A DNA stretch of 64,000 nt from Fomitopsis serialis. Taxonomy: Eukaryota > Basidiomycota > Agaricomycetes > Polyporales > Fomitopsidaceae. The notes below the pieces were generated by a model. It saw only the letters and a list, made by a program, of their open reading frames with translations, did not search any database and was not told where the DNA came from. The stretch is from contig NW_025954968.1 of the NCBI RefSeq assembly GCF_022376445.1, positions 434,001 through 498,000 on the forward strand. The letters run 5' to 3'. Made by a program: the position numbers and the translations under genes. Positions within the stretch are counted from its first letter, which is position 1, and each line of letters starts with the position of its first letter. This document shows, in pieces, positions 36,886 through 48,281 of this stretch.

Positions 36886-37666
36886 ATGGAGTTCCGTGGA
36901 AATGCTCAATATAGCCCCTCTTACCCCCAGGCTCACCCGGCATACTACGGAACGAAGACGGAAACAATCATCCAGACTGAGCGCAGCAGCTCTCCCTTTG
37001 CACGGATGCCGTCGTCGCCGCCTTTCATAAACGAGGCCCCGAGTCCGTCGCCGACGCTCGCCCGCACGAGCTCCTCCATCAAGGTTCCAAGGACGTTGGC
37101 GCAATGGACCGCCGAAGCACAGGCGTCCACAGCCGAGTTTCGCAAAAACGGATCCTCGACTCCGTTTGCTTGGGTATGTCTCGCACAACTCCTCTTCGAT
37201 GTGTGGCTGAGTTGTTCGTTGTACGCCCTAGGTCTACGTGGAAGGTCATAACATTCCGCCGAGCGCTGTCATAGCTGGGGACGAACGCGGCAAGCCGCTC
37301 TACGTAGCGCGGACCTTCTTTGAGGGCACCTTGCGTATGTGTCGAAAGATTTTTCTTCTTCTTTACGCTCAACCTCAGTCTTGTACAGAGATTGGAAAGG
37401 CGGGACATCACCTGAGGCTTGGCGCTTCCATCCCTCTCAAAGCACGCGAAGTCGATGTGAATGGGGTCTAGTCGTTCATGCCCGAGATTTTGTCGCTGAT
37501 CCTCTTTGTTCAGGTTGCTGCCTATGAAGTCCTGGTGGCAGCGATGACGCCGAGCCGCTGGGTCTACCAAAGCACAGATTCTATGACCATCATCGAGAAG
37601 CAAATGAGTGATATCGGCATCGGGGGTGCTAGCTCTATCCTGCAACGTCGCCTCAAGTACGCTTAA
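36886..37666 (+). CDS. DM9 (DUF3421) domain protein
   Basis: Exons 36886-37173, 37232-37334, 37389-37465 and 37514-37666 give 206 aa in frame. Residues 1-95 form a Ser/Pro-rich leader. A DM9 repeat begins at the first splice junction: FAW|VYVEGHNIPPSAVIAG, GKPLYVARTFFEGTL, then IGKAGHHLRLGASIPLKARE and AYEVLVAA. DM9 domains occur in carbohydrate-binding and pore-forming proteins and in many fungal proteins of unknown role. No signal peptide is visible, so it is probably cytosolic. It ends 38 bp before the start of the next gene on the same strand, which is unusually tight. Confidence 0.75.
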
Positions 37667-37704
37667 TCCGATATCATCCACAGTTGTGCACCAGCTGATA
37701 CGGG

Positions 37705-38644
37705 ATGCTCAGGGAAATCAAAGTCGTCGTCATCGTCGACGATTCGATGTCGGTGAGTACATGCACCACGGCGTATGAAAGTATTCTGACCTAGTCGATC
37801 GCCTAGATGGAGGGCCAATACTGGATCAACGCAGGCGAAGCGCTTGCGGATGTTGCGGAGATGGCAAACGCGTACGAAGCGGACGGCATTGATATCTACT
37901 TCCTGAACGATAATCATTCCCTCCTGGACGTTAAGGTCAGTCCATACCGGCATCACCCGCCATCAATGGGTGCTCATGGTTCTCCAGAGCAAGGCGGCTG
38001 TCCGTGGCCTCTTCCAAGAAGTTCGGCCGGAAGGTCAGCGTTTATATATTATTCATTCTGCACATCTGGCATTGACGGCAATCCTTAACCAGGCCAGACG
38101 CCAACTGGCCAGAAGCTCTACGAGGTCCTCAGCAGATACATCCCTAAGCTCAAGGAGCCATGCGCGAAGCCGACCAGCATCATCGTCATCACCGACGGTG
38201 TCCCGAGTACGCTTCCATTCTCCTATGCGTTGCAAGCACCGATTGAGACCTCCTCCCCTGACAGCCGACGATCCCGAGATGGTCATCGTTGACGCCGCTC
38301 GTCGTCTCGAAGCGAACGGGATCCCCTCACGCCAGCTCGGCATCCAGTTTGTGCAGATCGGCGACGACCCGGATGCGACGGAGGCGTTGAAGGAGCTCGA
38401 CGACGGTCTCGAGCAGAAGCACGGTATCCGCGTACGTTACACTCCACGAACCATTCAAACCTTCTCACCTTCACTCAACGTCTCTACTTTGCAGGACATC
38501 GTGGACACGACCGTCTACAACCCCAACCAGCCTACCTTCCGCACCGAAACGCTCGTCAAGATCCTCCACGGTGCCGTCCATAACGCTCTCGACAACGGTG
38601 CCAATCCCATCGGTGCGGTTCTGGAGTTCGGTAATCCCTTCTAA
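37705..38644 (+). CDS. von Willebrand factor A domain protein
   Basis: Exons 37705-37752, 37807-37935, 37988-38033, 38093-38206, 38265-38431 and 38495-38644 sum to 654 nt (217 aa). The MIDAS-type segment reads VVVIVDDSMS|MEGQYW (canonical DxSxS would be DDSxS). EALADVAEMANAYEADGIDI, the MIDAS Thr/Asp region TSIIVITDGVPTDDPEM and QLGIQFVQIGDD follow. The end is DNGANPIGAVLEFGNPF. Family members usually have an N-terminal lead of several dozen residues before the first beta strand. Here only five residues precede it, so the start may be truncated or an upstream exon missed. The role is unknown; vWA folds generally mediate protein interaction with Mg bound at the MIDAS site. Confidence 0.8.
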
Positions 38645-39197
38645 AGCTTGAGGATAACGTCCGCGTCGTCGCGTTCGAGTCTTGCCGTGGTGTCCCTCAC
38701 TGCTCCAAATGTGTATATGTCTTTCATCATGAAACTTAAGCCAATCGTATCATCGCTCAGAGACTGCAGTCGGCTCAGGGTCAGCATGACGTCGTCACTG
38801 TCGTTGAAAGACTATCCATCCACCAGCGTTTGGTGAGTAAGCATTCTCAGCCAGATCAGTAACTGACGTAGCTCCTCCAATCATATGCAGAACGTTTTGA
38901 TTCAGTGAGAGCTGATGCGCGTCGACCCACAAGTTCTGCCAGGTATCGCAGGTGTTATCTTAGTTGGTCCTCTCGAGCCGCGGTACCTCCGACTAATGCT
39001 CAGATGATTTCGATGGTCTACTTCCATTCTGTCCCGTCGAACCCTAGATACGTCCAGTGTCATCGTACACGAGGTGTTCTTCGGGTCCCCAGCTGGTCAT
39101 CACCTGTTCCCAAGAGATGCGGACCCCACGTATAAGAGCGAGGCAAAAATGCCGAGTCAAGTTCCCAAGGTGTATCTCCCGCTTCATTGTGTCGGGC
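38645..39197. other. Intergenic region before the P450
   Basis: Lies between two plus-strand genes. ACGTATAAGAG at about 39128-39138 could be a TATA element, about 65 bp before the P450 start. No gene seen. Confidence 0.4.
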
Positions 39198-41433
39198 ATG
39201 CTGCTCACATCGCCTGCGTTGGTTGCAAGCTTTCTGGCAGCGGTGCTCATGCTCTGTCTTTTCTACATCTCTAGGGCTGGTAAACGTCCCCGCTTACACC
39301 TGTTCCCCCCTGGACCGCGATCTCTTCCACTGCTGGGAAATGTCCACCAATTACCCAAGAACTTCCAGTACCGTCTATTTGCGAAGTGGGGTCAGACATA
39401 CGGTGAGTAAGCATGCATTGAGGCGGCATCGCCAAAGGTGGCTATGCCGTCGAACTGAATACCATGCAGGCGATATCATCTTCATGAAGGTTCTGCAACA
39501 ACCCACTCTAGTCATCAATTCTCTGCACGCCGCAAAGGAGCTACTGGCGGTGCGGGGGGCGAAATACTCGGACAGGTCTTCATCCCGTTTAATGGCGATG
39601 TAGGCAGTCACCTTCGCTAACCTTCTGATCGCGCTCACATTATGCTGTTCCTCTTAAAAGGATGGGACTTGACACTACGACTCCTTTCCTCGGTTATGGA
39701 GAACAGTGGCGCTTACAACGAAGACTGTTGCAGGCAGGCTTTGGCGACCAAGCTGCGTTGGCTCGTCTTCGTCCCGTCCAGCAGAGGGAGACAATGGCAC
39801 TGCTGCTACGTCTGTCGCAAGAGCCGGATGCCTTTGCATACCATATCAAACGGTAGGGTCTGCACCTTTGCATGTGTGAGGGTACTGAGCCCTCTGCAGC
39901 TTCGCGGCTGCGTTGATCATGGGTTCCACTTACGGAAAACCCTATGATGAGGACCTCCTCAGCTCGGGCGAGGCTATCATACAGATGTTTGTTGATGTAG
40001 CAGGCACGCCCGCCGCAGCTTTGGTGGATACTGTTCCGTTCTGTATGTGCCTTCACACGTCCCGCCTCGACGAGTGAGCTGATGACTCATGCCTTATCAG
40101 CGAAGTATGTACCCTCATGGATATTTGGTATCCTCTTGGGATCGGGGCTCTTGGAGAAACGATCATTATTGCAGCGCGTGATGAATTCATCTTTTGAAGA
40201 TGCCAAGGTAGTAACAGTGACATTATTTATTGGCCATGGTTGCAATCGTTTAAATATGTCTCAGGAATTGGAAACAGGAACGCATTCGTTCGTTACACAT
40301 GTAATGGACGCGAGTGCGTCGAAGTTACAGCAGCGGGGCGATGACGAAGATACAAAAAATGCTGCCTTCGCAATGTTCCTTGGTAAGTCAACTTTTTGCT
40401 CTTCCCAGAGCCTTTGACTTCTGACCCCCTACATCATCGGCAGCTGGCTTCGAGGCTGTGAGTAACGATGGGCATGCCACTGGTCTCTGTTCCTGAGGAT
40501 CCTGAACCAGCTATCAATCACCCTCAACACATTCCTCGTCACCATGGTCCTTCATGGGGACGTGTTCGCGAAGGCACAGCAAAGCATCGACGAGGTTGTA
40601 GGCACTGAGCGTCTTCCTGATCTCAGCGACAGAGATTCGCTGCCATATGTGGACGCAATTCTCTGGGAAGTCTACCGGTTAGTCTGTCGGTGAATGTCTA
40701 GTTGTTGTGCGCCACTCACTGGCACTCCCTGTTGGCACCCAGTATCAACCCGCCGTTGCCCATTAGTATGTTCCATATTGTGAGAATATGGCCTCAACTT
40801 AAACCTATCAAGGCATTCCACGACGTGTGATGGAAGAGGATGAATATCGTGGGTATCGCATCCCGAAGGGAACATTAGTGCTCCCTAATATCTGGTTCGT
40901 AGCGTTCGTTCCTTTACTCAGCACATTTCGATCATGACGCCCCTGATGGCCTTGGCTAGGCAAATGGCTCACGACGCCAATCACTACACGGATCCCGATA
41001 CTTTCAACCCAGACAGATTTATAGATCCGGCGACCGGAAAACATACAGGGCTGGATCCTCGGGAGTACATCTTCTCATTCGGACGACGGTACTTATGCGA
41101 TGTTCAACGGCTAAAGGGGTCATCTGACATGTACTCTCCAGTGTATGTCCTGGCCAACACTTCGGTGACGACAGCCTGTGGCTGGTGACAGCGAGTATCA
41201 TCGCCACGTTCAACGTGAAGAAGGCGCTGGACGCGGAGGGCAGAGAGATAACGCCTTCTTTGACCAACTTGCCGGGCATGACCGGGTGCGTCTCCTAATA
41301 GGTCGATCAATTATGACCCGACACTGACGTGAGTGGGTGCGATAGTCATCTGCAGAAGTTTGAGTGTGCGATTCAACCTCGTTCACAACGGGCTCTTGAG
41401 TTGATCGCGGAGAGTTCAATGAGGTTGCATTAG
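39198..41433 (+). CDS. Cytochrome P450 monooxygenase
   Basis: Thirteen exons (39198-39402, 39470-39599, 39661-39852, 39900-40042, 40101-40207, 40265-40382, 40444-40457, 40511-40677, 40743-40765, 40813-40894, 40960-41088, 41142-41285, 41346-41433) total 1542 nt, 513 aa. An N-terminal membrane anchor ([20 protein letters not shown]) precedes [19 protein letters not shown]. The C-helix text is [16 protein letters not shown]. The K-helix ExxR is [12 protein letters not shown] is the PERF-type motif; the haem loop is FSFGRRVCPGQHF with the Cys ligand. [20 protein letters not shown] is typical of basidiomycete P450s acting on lipophilic substrates. The I-helix reads AGFEALSIT instead of the usual A-G-x-D-T. 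Exon 7 is 14 nt and exon 9 is 23 nt. The substrate is unknown. Confidence 0.92.
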
Positions 41434-41658
41434 CGTCGATGTTTGAAGATGTTCATCGCTCTCAGCCCAGACACAGCGATATCCGCGAAGATACGCTCCT
41501 TGGATGACTGCCGCATCAATAGACCGACTTCATGAATTGAACGTCGGCTGCGGTTGTTCCGGTGACGTCGATACTCAATATGATCGGTCTGTAATCCTCT
41601 ATGTGCACCCATAATGCTGAACACGGTATCATTTGAACTACGCAAGACAACTTTACAA

Positions 41659-42636
41659 TCACTCGACATCGAATAAGAGTACTTCTGCTGTCAACTCACT
41701 GACATTCTCCACAACAAGCTCCTTGCCTGGTTCACCAATGATGTATGCACCATCACCTTCCCATAACTCCTCACTCACATCGCCAACTGAGACCTTGATG
41801 TGTGCACCTCTCCTCTCCTTCGAAGGATTGTACCCGGAGGTCTGTGCGATCTGAAGGTAGACTTTACGTACGGGGTCGCGACCAGCGGCGGGGAATGTGT
41901 GTGGGAGAGACTTGCTGGGAGACATGACGGCCGCGTGGAGCGAGAGGGGTGAATGCACGGGCGCAGGCGTGCTCGACGCCTCGCGTGCTTCAGTTACACC
42001 CGGGGCATCGGCCGGTGCGACGACCAAACACCACTTGTCGCGCTTTTCCTCTTCCTCGAAATGACTGCAGAGTGGATCCGGCGTTGGGTCCAATCCGTGG
42101 ACAAGATGCTCGAAAGGCTTACCGGGTGTAGTATTGCGGAGTGAGCCCGCTCTTTGACGGGATGCTCCAGATCTGGAAGATGTGACCTTGTTCGGATCCG
42201 TGGCTCTTCTCGCTATGCCGAATCCCAGTGCCCGCAGAGGTCAACTGAATGTCACCGCGTTTGAGAAACTCGCGATTGCTCATTGAATCCTCACTGTGCG
42301 CACACAGTTAGGCTTTATGAACCCAGATATGTCGAAGTCCAGTACTCACTGCAATATTTGTCCCGAGATGATGTATGTGAATATCTCGAACTCACGATGA
42401 GGATGCAAGCCAAAGCCCGTCCCAGCATCGAAACGGTCTTCGTTCATCACTCGAATGCACCCAAAACCGTCGTGCTTGCCATCCGTGAACCTAGATTTAT
42501 GTGCCCACGTCATGAGTACATTAATGAGAGCACTGCGTGTTGATACGTACGCTCCAACGTTAAAGGTGTGGAATGCCTTGAGCCAGCCGTGGTCGCCGCC
42601 TCCACGCTCATAGCTACGACGAGGTACAATGCTCAT
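41659..42636 (-). CDS. Pirin-family cupin protein, copy B
   Basis: Exons on the minus strand: 42636-42551, 42490-42350, 42293-42123 and 42064-41659 (804 nt, 267 aa). It starts MSIVPRRSYERGGGDHGWLK. The metal site is GLHPHREFEIFTYIISGQ, with HEDSMSN after the splice, TSAGTGIRHSEKSHG, and DKWCLVVAPADAPGV. The end is ELWEGDGAYIIGEPGKELVV and LLFDVE. It is much closer to copy C than to copy A and lies tail-first toward the P450. Its promoter region is duplicated together with a Notchless fragment. It appears intact. Function as in copy A: either a dioxygenase or a co-regulator, not decidable from sequence. Confidence 0.92.
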
Positions 42637-42771
42637 GGTGTGGAGACCGATAGTATGAGGTTCGCCGTGCAGACGTAGACCAGTTATGGGTCGCCGGAGG
42701 AAGTTCAACAGCTTAGCGACTTGGCGGCGGATTGAGAACTATAGTGCTCTACTCATCCGCATAGTGTATCT

Positions 42772-42829
42772 GTATAAGTACTGATTCGCGGGCTGGCATA
42801 GCCTGGCATAACCTCGTGCTTGGTCATGG
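42772..42829 (-). promoter_or_regulatory. Pirin B upstream elements
   Basis: GTATAAGTACT (plus strand, 42772-42782) and the CATGACCAAGC-core element (minus strand, within 42817-42829) lie 136-193 bp upstream of the pirin B start. Both recur upstream of pirin C at similar distance. Confidence 0.45.
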
Positions 42830-43329
42830 TGAAGGTGTACTGTCAGGATGCATTAGCATAGCGCGACGCGTATGACAGAACCTTCTATATCCGGATGCAG
42901 GCGCTGTTGATCGAGGCAGCGTGACTGGGCGTCTCTCGTGCTCCCGCGCTCGTCGCGACTCGCGAGGACCTAATCCGCACTTTGCAAGCCTCTATCTCAC
43001 TAGCCATGGTACATTCTACACCTACATACGGCAGCGATAGAAAGGCTATCACGGCGTCCAAGACCTTGAATGTTTGGACCCAAACCTGCAAAACCCTCAT
43101 CAAAAACGCGCAGCATACTATGGTGCAGAGGAGTTCGATCGCGCCCGGCGTGCGGTGGCGGTAGCGGGCTGTACATCTGCTCCTTAACGTTTCAAGCTCA
43201 AGACAGGGGCTAGAATTATCGATCAACAACTTTGTAACGAGCATAAAAGTCAGCTTGATTAGACTATGCGACTGACTACTTGTAATGAATAGGAAGACGA
43301 CGTTGAACCTTTCGTCACGGCGTGTCTTC

Positions 43330-43760
43330 GAAATCTGCCTCAGGATACTACCAAGCCTGGAGCGGCCACCCAGTGAATCGTCTGCAACTCTGGTACCAAC
43401 ATGGGTACCCCATCCCACGCATTCACATAAATGATGACGTGTTGTCCAGTGCCCAGCTCAGGGTGGTCTCTCGCGACTCGGACCACTCGGTGTTTTGTCA
43501 ACCTTGTACGGTATGCTGATCCATTGACGTAAACTGCATTATGTCTGCTTATGCCAACCTCGCTATATGTAGATCCTACATATCCATTTCTGCGCGTCCT
43601 CTAGGCTTCTCGCTGACAGGCAATTTCCAAGCTGCTACTGAATTCAGCGATTGCAGTGCATGGCTGTTGCATGGCTATGTGATCTTTCGCAAAGACGCCG
43701 ACGCATGTCCAGGTTCTCCGGTTGCAAATGTTGGGTACTGCGCTCGAGAGCGTCGTTCTC
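43330..43760 (+). pseudogene. Relic of the Notchless/Rsa4 gene (5' part)
   Basis: Patches align to the intact gene 2.3 kb downstream. ACCAAGCCTGGAGC (about 43346) matches exon 2. GTATGCTGATCC...TGCATTATGTCTGCTTATG (about 43510-43553) matches the second intron, including its GT start. ACAGGCAAT, then GCGATTGCAGTGCATGGCTGT (from about 43617) matches the first WD repeat. Stops and frame changes interrupt every frame. The order and spacing are those of the intact gene, and the divergent pirin B lies upstream just as pirin C does for the intact copy. This is the debris of a duplicated gene pair. Confidence 0.75.
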
Positions 43761-44010
43761 GCGCGCCGTCTTTCCACTAATATCGACAGAAGTTACTGCT
43801 TACTCTTCGCAGGTCCATCCTGGTCCTCGCGAAGATTACTTGTTAACTTGTTAACGACTGCATTCAGTAGACTGACTCCGTCGATTGCACAGGATACGTC
43901 ATGTAAGTTTCCTTTTTTCATGACCAGTTTCCAAGTGTCATTCAATGATTCATGCATGGGCACCAAGATATACACGATGTCATCTAATCTACGCAGGCCG
44001 AACCTCGCAA

Positions 44011-45004
44011 TCACTCGACTTCGAACAAAAGCACTTCTGCTGTGAGGTCGCTGACGTTCTCCACGACCAGCTCCTTGTCTGGTTCACCGAATATGTATGC
44101 GCCGTCACCTTCCCACAGTTCCTGGCTCGCATCGCCAACGGAGACCTTGACATGCGCGCCTCTCGCCTCTTTCGCGGGATTATAGCCTGAGGTCTGGGCA
44201 ATATGGATGTAGACTTTACTCTTTGCGTCACGCCCGGCAGTGGGGAATGTGCGTGGAAGAGACTTGTTGGGAGAGATGACTGCCGCGTAGAACGAGAGGG
44301 GCGAATGCACAGGTGCAGGTGAGCTCGACGCCTCGCGCGCTTCGGTGACCGTCGGAGAATTGATTGGTGCGACGATCAAGCACCACTTGTCTCGCTTCTC
44401 CTCTTCCTCAAAATGGCTGCAAGCGGATCCGGTATCAGGTCTATGTCGTGATCAAGATAGTCATGTCTCTCGCAGAGCTTACCGAGTGTAGTATCGCGGG
44501 GTGAGCTTGCTCTCGCTAGGTATGCTCCAGATTTGAAAAAAGTAACTTTGTTCGGGTCCGTAGCTCTTCTCGCTATGCCGGATTCCAGTGCCCGAGGATG
44601 TCAACTGTACATCGCCACTTTTGAGCAGCTCGCGGTTGCCCATCGAATCCTCGCTGCGTAGCCACAGTAAGGCATGTCAGATGCTAGGACGTCAAGGTCA
44701 AGTACTCACTGCATAATTTGCCCTGAAACGATATACGAGAATATCTCGAACTCGCGGTGGGGATGTAGGCCGGAGCCTGTCGACCCAGGCTCAACACGGT
44801 CCTCATTGATGACTCGGAGGCATCCAAAGTTGTCATGCTTTCCATCACTGAACCTAGAGTCATACCCATGTCCATGTTATGAGTACGTCAACGAGGCTGA
44901 AAATTTGATTGTACGTACCCTCCAACGTTGAATGAGTGGAACGTCTTCAGCCAGCCATAATCACCACCTGCGCGCTCGTAGCTACGACGAGGAACAATGC
45001 TCAT
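44011..45004 (-). CDS. Pirin-family cupin protein, copy C
   Basis: Exons on the minus strand: 45004-44919, 44853-44710, 44653-44483 and 44416-44011 (807 nt, 268 aa). It starts MSIVPRRSYERAGGDYGWLK. The metal site is GLHPHREFEIFSYIVSGQ, then HEDSMGN, TSSGTGIRHSEKSYGPEQS and DKWCLIVAPINSPTV. The end is ELWEGDGAYIFGEPDKELVV and LLFEVE. It has one extra codon in exon 2 relative to copy B. It is divergently transcribed from Notchless across 347 bp, the arrangement that was duplicated to give copy B and the Notchless relic. It appears intact. Confidence 0.92.
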
Positions 45005-45351
45005 AGTTGAGTCTGTCGTGTGCAGATTCGGTCTATCGTTACCAGTGATCGAGGGACAGCTGGGGGATACTTATTGCATTTACTGCCCTACGGACTAGCC
45101 TTGTATAAGTACTCCCATACATCAGTTGCTGTGAGGGGCGGGCATAGTTTGACAGAACTTTGTGCTTGGTCATGACAGAGGTGCACTGTCAGGATGCGCT
45201 GGCATAACGCGATGTGTATTACAGGACCTTCCATATACGGACGCAGGCGCCGCCAAACTTTTGATCGAGAGTAGCGTGACCGGGCGCTTCGATCGTCTCT
45301 CGCTCGTTTCGAGTCCCACCAAAGACCTAACAGACCTCTTTCTCGACCATC
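45005..45351. promoter_or_regulatory. Divergent promoter, pirin C / Notchless
   Basis: A 347 bp interval serving both genes. It includes GTATAAGTACT at 45103-45113 and the CATGACCAAGC-core element (minus strand) at 45163-45174, both shared with the pirin B upstream region. Most of the interval aligns to 42640-43010, so the promoter was duplicated with the genes. Confidence 0.6.
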
Positions 45352-47507
45352 ATGGCAACTCTTTTGCCCCCACCGAAACGTCAGAAAGTCTACCACGGAA
45401 TCCCAGAACCAGAACCAGAGCCTATAAAACCTTCACCGAACGTCGTCGTACAATTTGTGTCCGAGGAGGACGGGCAACCGCTCGCGCCCACGGTAAATTT
45501 GCCCGCTAATGTTTCTAGGGAGGGATTAGAGGCACTGGTCAACAAGCTGACTACAAAGGTCAGCCCTGATATGACATTGCCGCCCGTGTCACAATCTGAC
45601 TTTTTTCTTGAATGATCAGGACGATGACCCTGTGCCTTTCTCATTCCACATCGCTTTGCCTGCGGACGTTACCAAGCCTGGAGCGCCCACTCAGCTGGTA
45701 ATCGCGAAGTCTATCGAAGAGGACGTGCTTGCACACCCTTCGAATGCATTCACACCTGAAGACGTGTTCGTTGTCCGTTGTTCACCTCAAGCGGTGTTCA
45801 AAGTCCGGCCAGCGACTCGATGCTCCTCAACCTTGTCTGGTATGCTAATCCGTTCACGTAACCCTCATTATGCATGCTTATGTACGCGTCGCCAATGCAG
45901 GCCACACATCTCCCATCCTGTGTGCCTCTTTCTCACCCACAGGCAATCTCCTTGCCACTGGATCTGGCGATTGCAATGCACGGCTGTGGGACCTTTTCAC
46001 GGAGACTCCGTCACATGTTCTCTCCGGTCACAAAGGCTGGGTGCTCTGTGTCGAGTGGGAAGCAATGGAGCGTATACTCGCTACGGGCGGCCATGATGGG
46101 CACGTCCGTCTATGGGACCCCAAAGCGGGCAAGCCCATAGGCGACGCTCTTAGAGGACACACGAAATGGGTCACATCCTTAGCATGGGAGCCGATCCATC
46201 TGTGAGCCTCCAATTCTCTTATGTACTCCAGCTATCCGTCTGAAGCCCATTTAGGAACCCATCTGCGCCGCGTTTGGCGTCCTCATCAAAAGATGGCACG
46301 GTTCGTGTGTGGTCAACCTCGACACGACGGTGTGAATACACGCTTGGAGGACATACAGCCAGCGTGAACGTCGTCCGGTGGGGCGGGGGCGGCCTCGATG
46401 GCAAGGGCGTGCTGTACACTGCCTCCAGTGACCGCACGATCAGGGTATGGGACGCGAAAGAAGTAATTTTCATTTCCATAAGACCGCTGAACTTTGCTGA
46501 TCATGATTCTAGGGACGACTCTTGCACACTTTGAAGGACCATGCGCACTGGGTTACCACGCTGGCACTGAACACAGATTTCATATTACGGACAGGCCCCT
46601 ACGATCATACAGGCAAGAAACCTGTGTCCGAAAACGAGGGTATGTCGCTCGCTTTGTGCGTCTGCCGGGATGTGGCAGATGAACCCCCAATTGCCGCAGA
46701 AAATCCTCGCGGGGTTTGAAGGACTCTGGTCCGTTATATACGTGCTCCGGCGCAAGTTCGGAGCGCGTATGTAACGAGCTATGGCTTTCTTGATTTGACC
46801 TCATATTGCATACTGCTCGGGAATTACCTAGCACTAGCTGACAACTGCCGTAGCTCAAACCCTCGCGCTTGCGCGCTACAAGAACCTTGTGTCCAGCAAC
46901 GGCGAAACGCTCATCTCAGGGTCAGATGACCACACACTTTTCTTCTGGTCGCTGTTCCCATCTCATGCTGGCTCCTCCGCCGCATCGGATGAAGCTGCCG
47001 CGCGCGGTGGAAAGCTCAAGCCCGTGGCGCGACTGACCGGGCACCAGCGCCAGGTGTCGCACGTCGCGTTTAGTCCCGATGGACGCTGGGCCGCGAGCGC
47101 AGCATGGGACAACAGCGTGCGTTTATGGGACGGCCGGACCGGTAAATTCGTTGCAACACTTCGCGGGCATATCGGTGCCGTCTACCGGCTGACGTGGAGT
47201 GCCGATTCGAGATTGCTTGTCAGCGCGAGCAAGGATAGCACGGTCAAGGTAAGCTTCTCGCGCAGCGTAGTTGCTCATACACAAACAGGCTTGCTGATGT
47301 TTGTGCGTAGATCTGGGATCTCAAGACGTATAAACTGAAGACAGACCTTCCTGGGCACACGGATGAGGTGTACTGTGTGGACTTCGTGGCAGACAAGATT
47401 GTTAGCGGAGGGCGCGATCGGACGGTGAAAATGTAGGCGAACTCCTCTCACCAAGACCGTCATTTTTGCATTGCTAACTTTGTCTGTCCATCAGCTGGAA
47501 GAATTGA
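45352..47507 (+). CDS. RSA4: Notchless / Rsa4 WD40 ribosome-assembly factor
   Basis: Exons 45352-45558, 45620-45839, 45901-46201, 46255-46462, 46513-46639, 46854-47248, 47311-47432 and 47495-47507 total 1593 nt (530 aa). The N-terminal NLE domain (VVVQFVSEEDGQPLAPTVNL...) binds the MIDAS domain of Rea1/midasin during 60S maturation (family knowledge). An eight-bladed WD40 propeller follows, e.g. GHTSPILCASFSPTGNLLAT, GHKGWVLCVEW, GHTKWVTSLAWEP, GHTASVNVVRWGG, DHAHWVTTLAL, GHQRQVSHVAFSPDGRW and GHIGAVYRLTWSADSRL. The protein ends TVKIWKN, the usual terminus. The last exon is only 13 nt. The fifth intron (46640-46853) is 214 nt, far longer than the others. The gene is intact and shares its promoter region with pirin C. 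Confidence 0.95.
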
Positions 47508-48281
47508 GTGGTCTATGTCAACATTGGATATATGATGATTGACTGCGATGCGCGTCAGGTTTGGGATTACGAGATGTCCGGATCAGATTCCGAGTGCTTC
47601 ATGATGGTATCCTCGCTGTATTACTTACGCTTCCAAACAGAGTCTGGGAAGAAGTAGCACCTTCAAGCATTACAGAAGGGCACGTTGACATACTCATAAG
47701 ACTGCTTCCCATATGGAAAGATCATTCGAGCCTGGATAGCGTCGTTTCCTCCGGCTCTCCCGCGTTGTGGCTTACATCTGTTCCCGTTTACACCGTCCTG
47801 TCGAGTTGTTGGTACAACCCTGTTGAAAAGGCCTGTAACTAGAAATTGCTAACGCGGAGTTTGAGTGTCGGCCAACGCGCATTCGTCCGCGTCAATACGG
47901 ATCGACCATACGTGATTTGTGCAGACGAAGGTAGCTGTCGCGCGGCCGACGACGGCGGCAACAGAAACTTCGCGATCCATTTTTAGGCCACCGGCGTCGC
48001 AAAAGAGGTTGTATTCCGGACGATGACTCGACAACATACAGGAATGCTGGCTATCGGCCATTCCTCCTACCACACTCATCGGCGAGTGCGTGAAATGTCC
48101 CATCGACACCGAATTGTATCTGAGTACTTCGTGGTTGTTTTCCGTACAACCAATGAGCTACGGTTGTTCTTGGAGAACATGGTGCAGTCTCGCGTGTGAG
48201 GCACCACCAATGGGTGAGTTGAGATTGCTAGTCTTGAGCGCAGACGCACGACTCGGCGACTCCCTGCTAGAGAAGGAAGCA
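47508..48281. other. Intergenic region between convergent genes
   Basis: Shared 3' flank of Notchless (+) and engB (-). A 93-codon plus-strand frame (47561-47842) has no recognisable motif. Confidence 0.4.
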
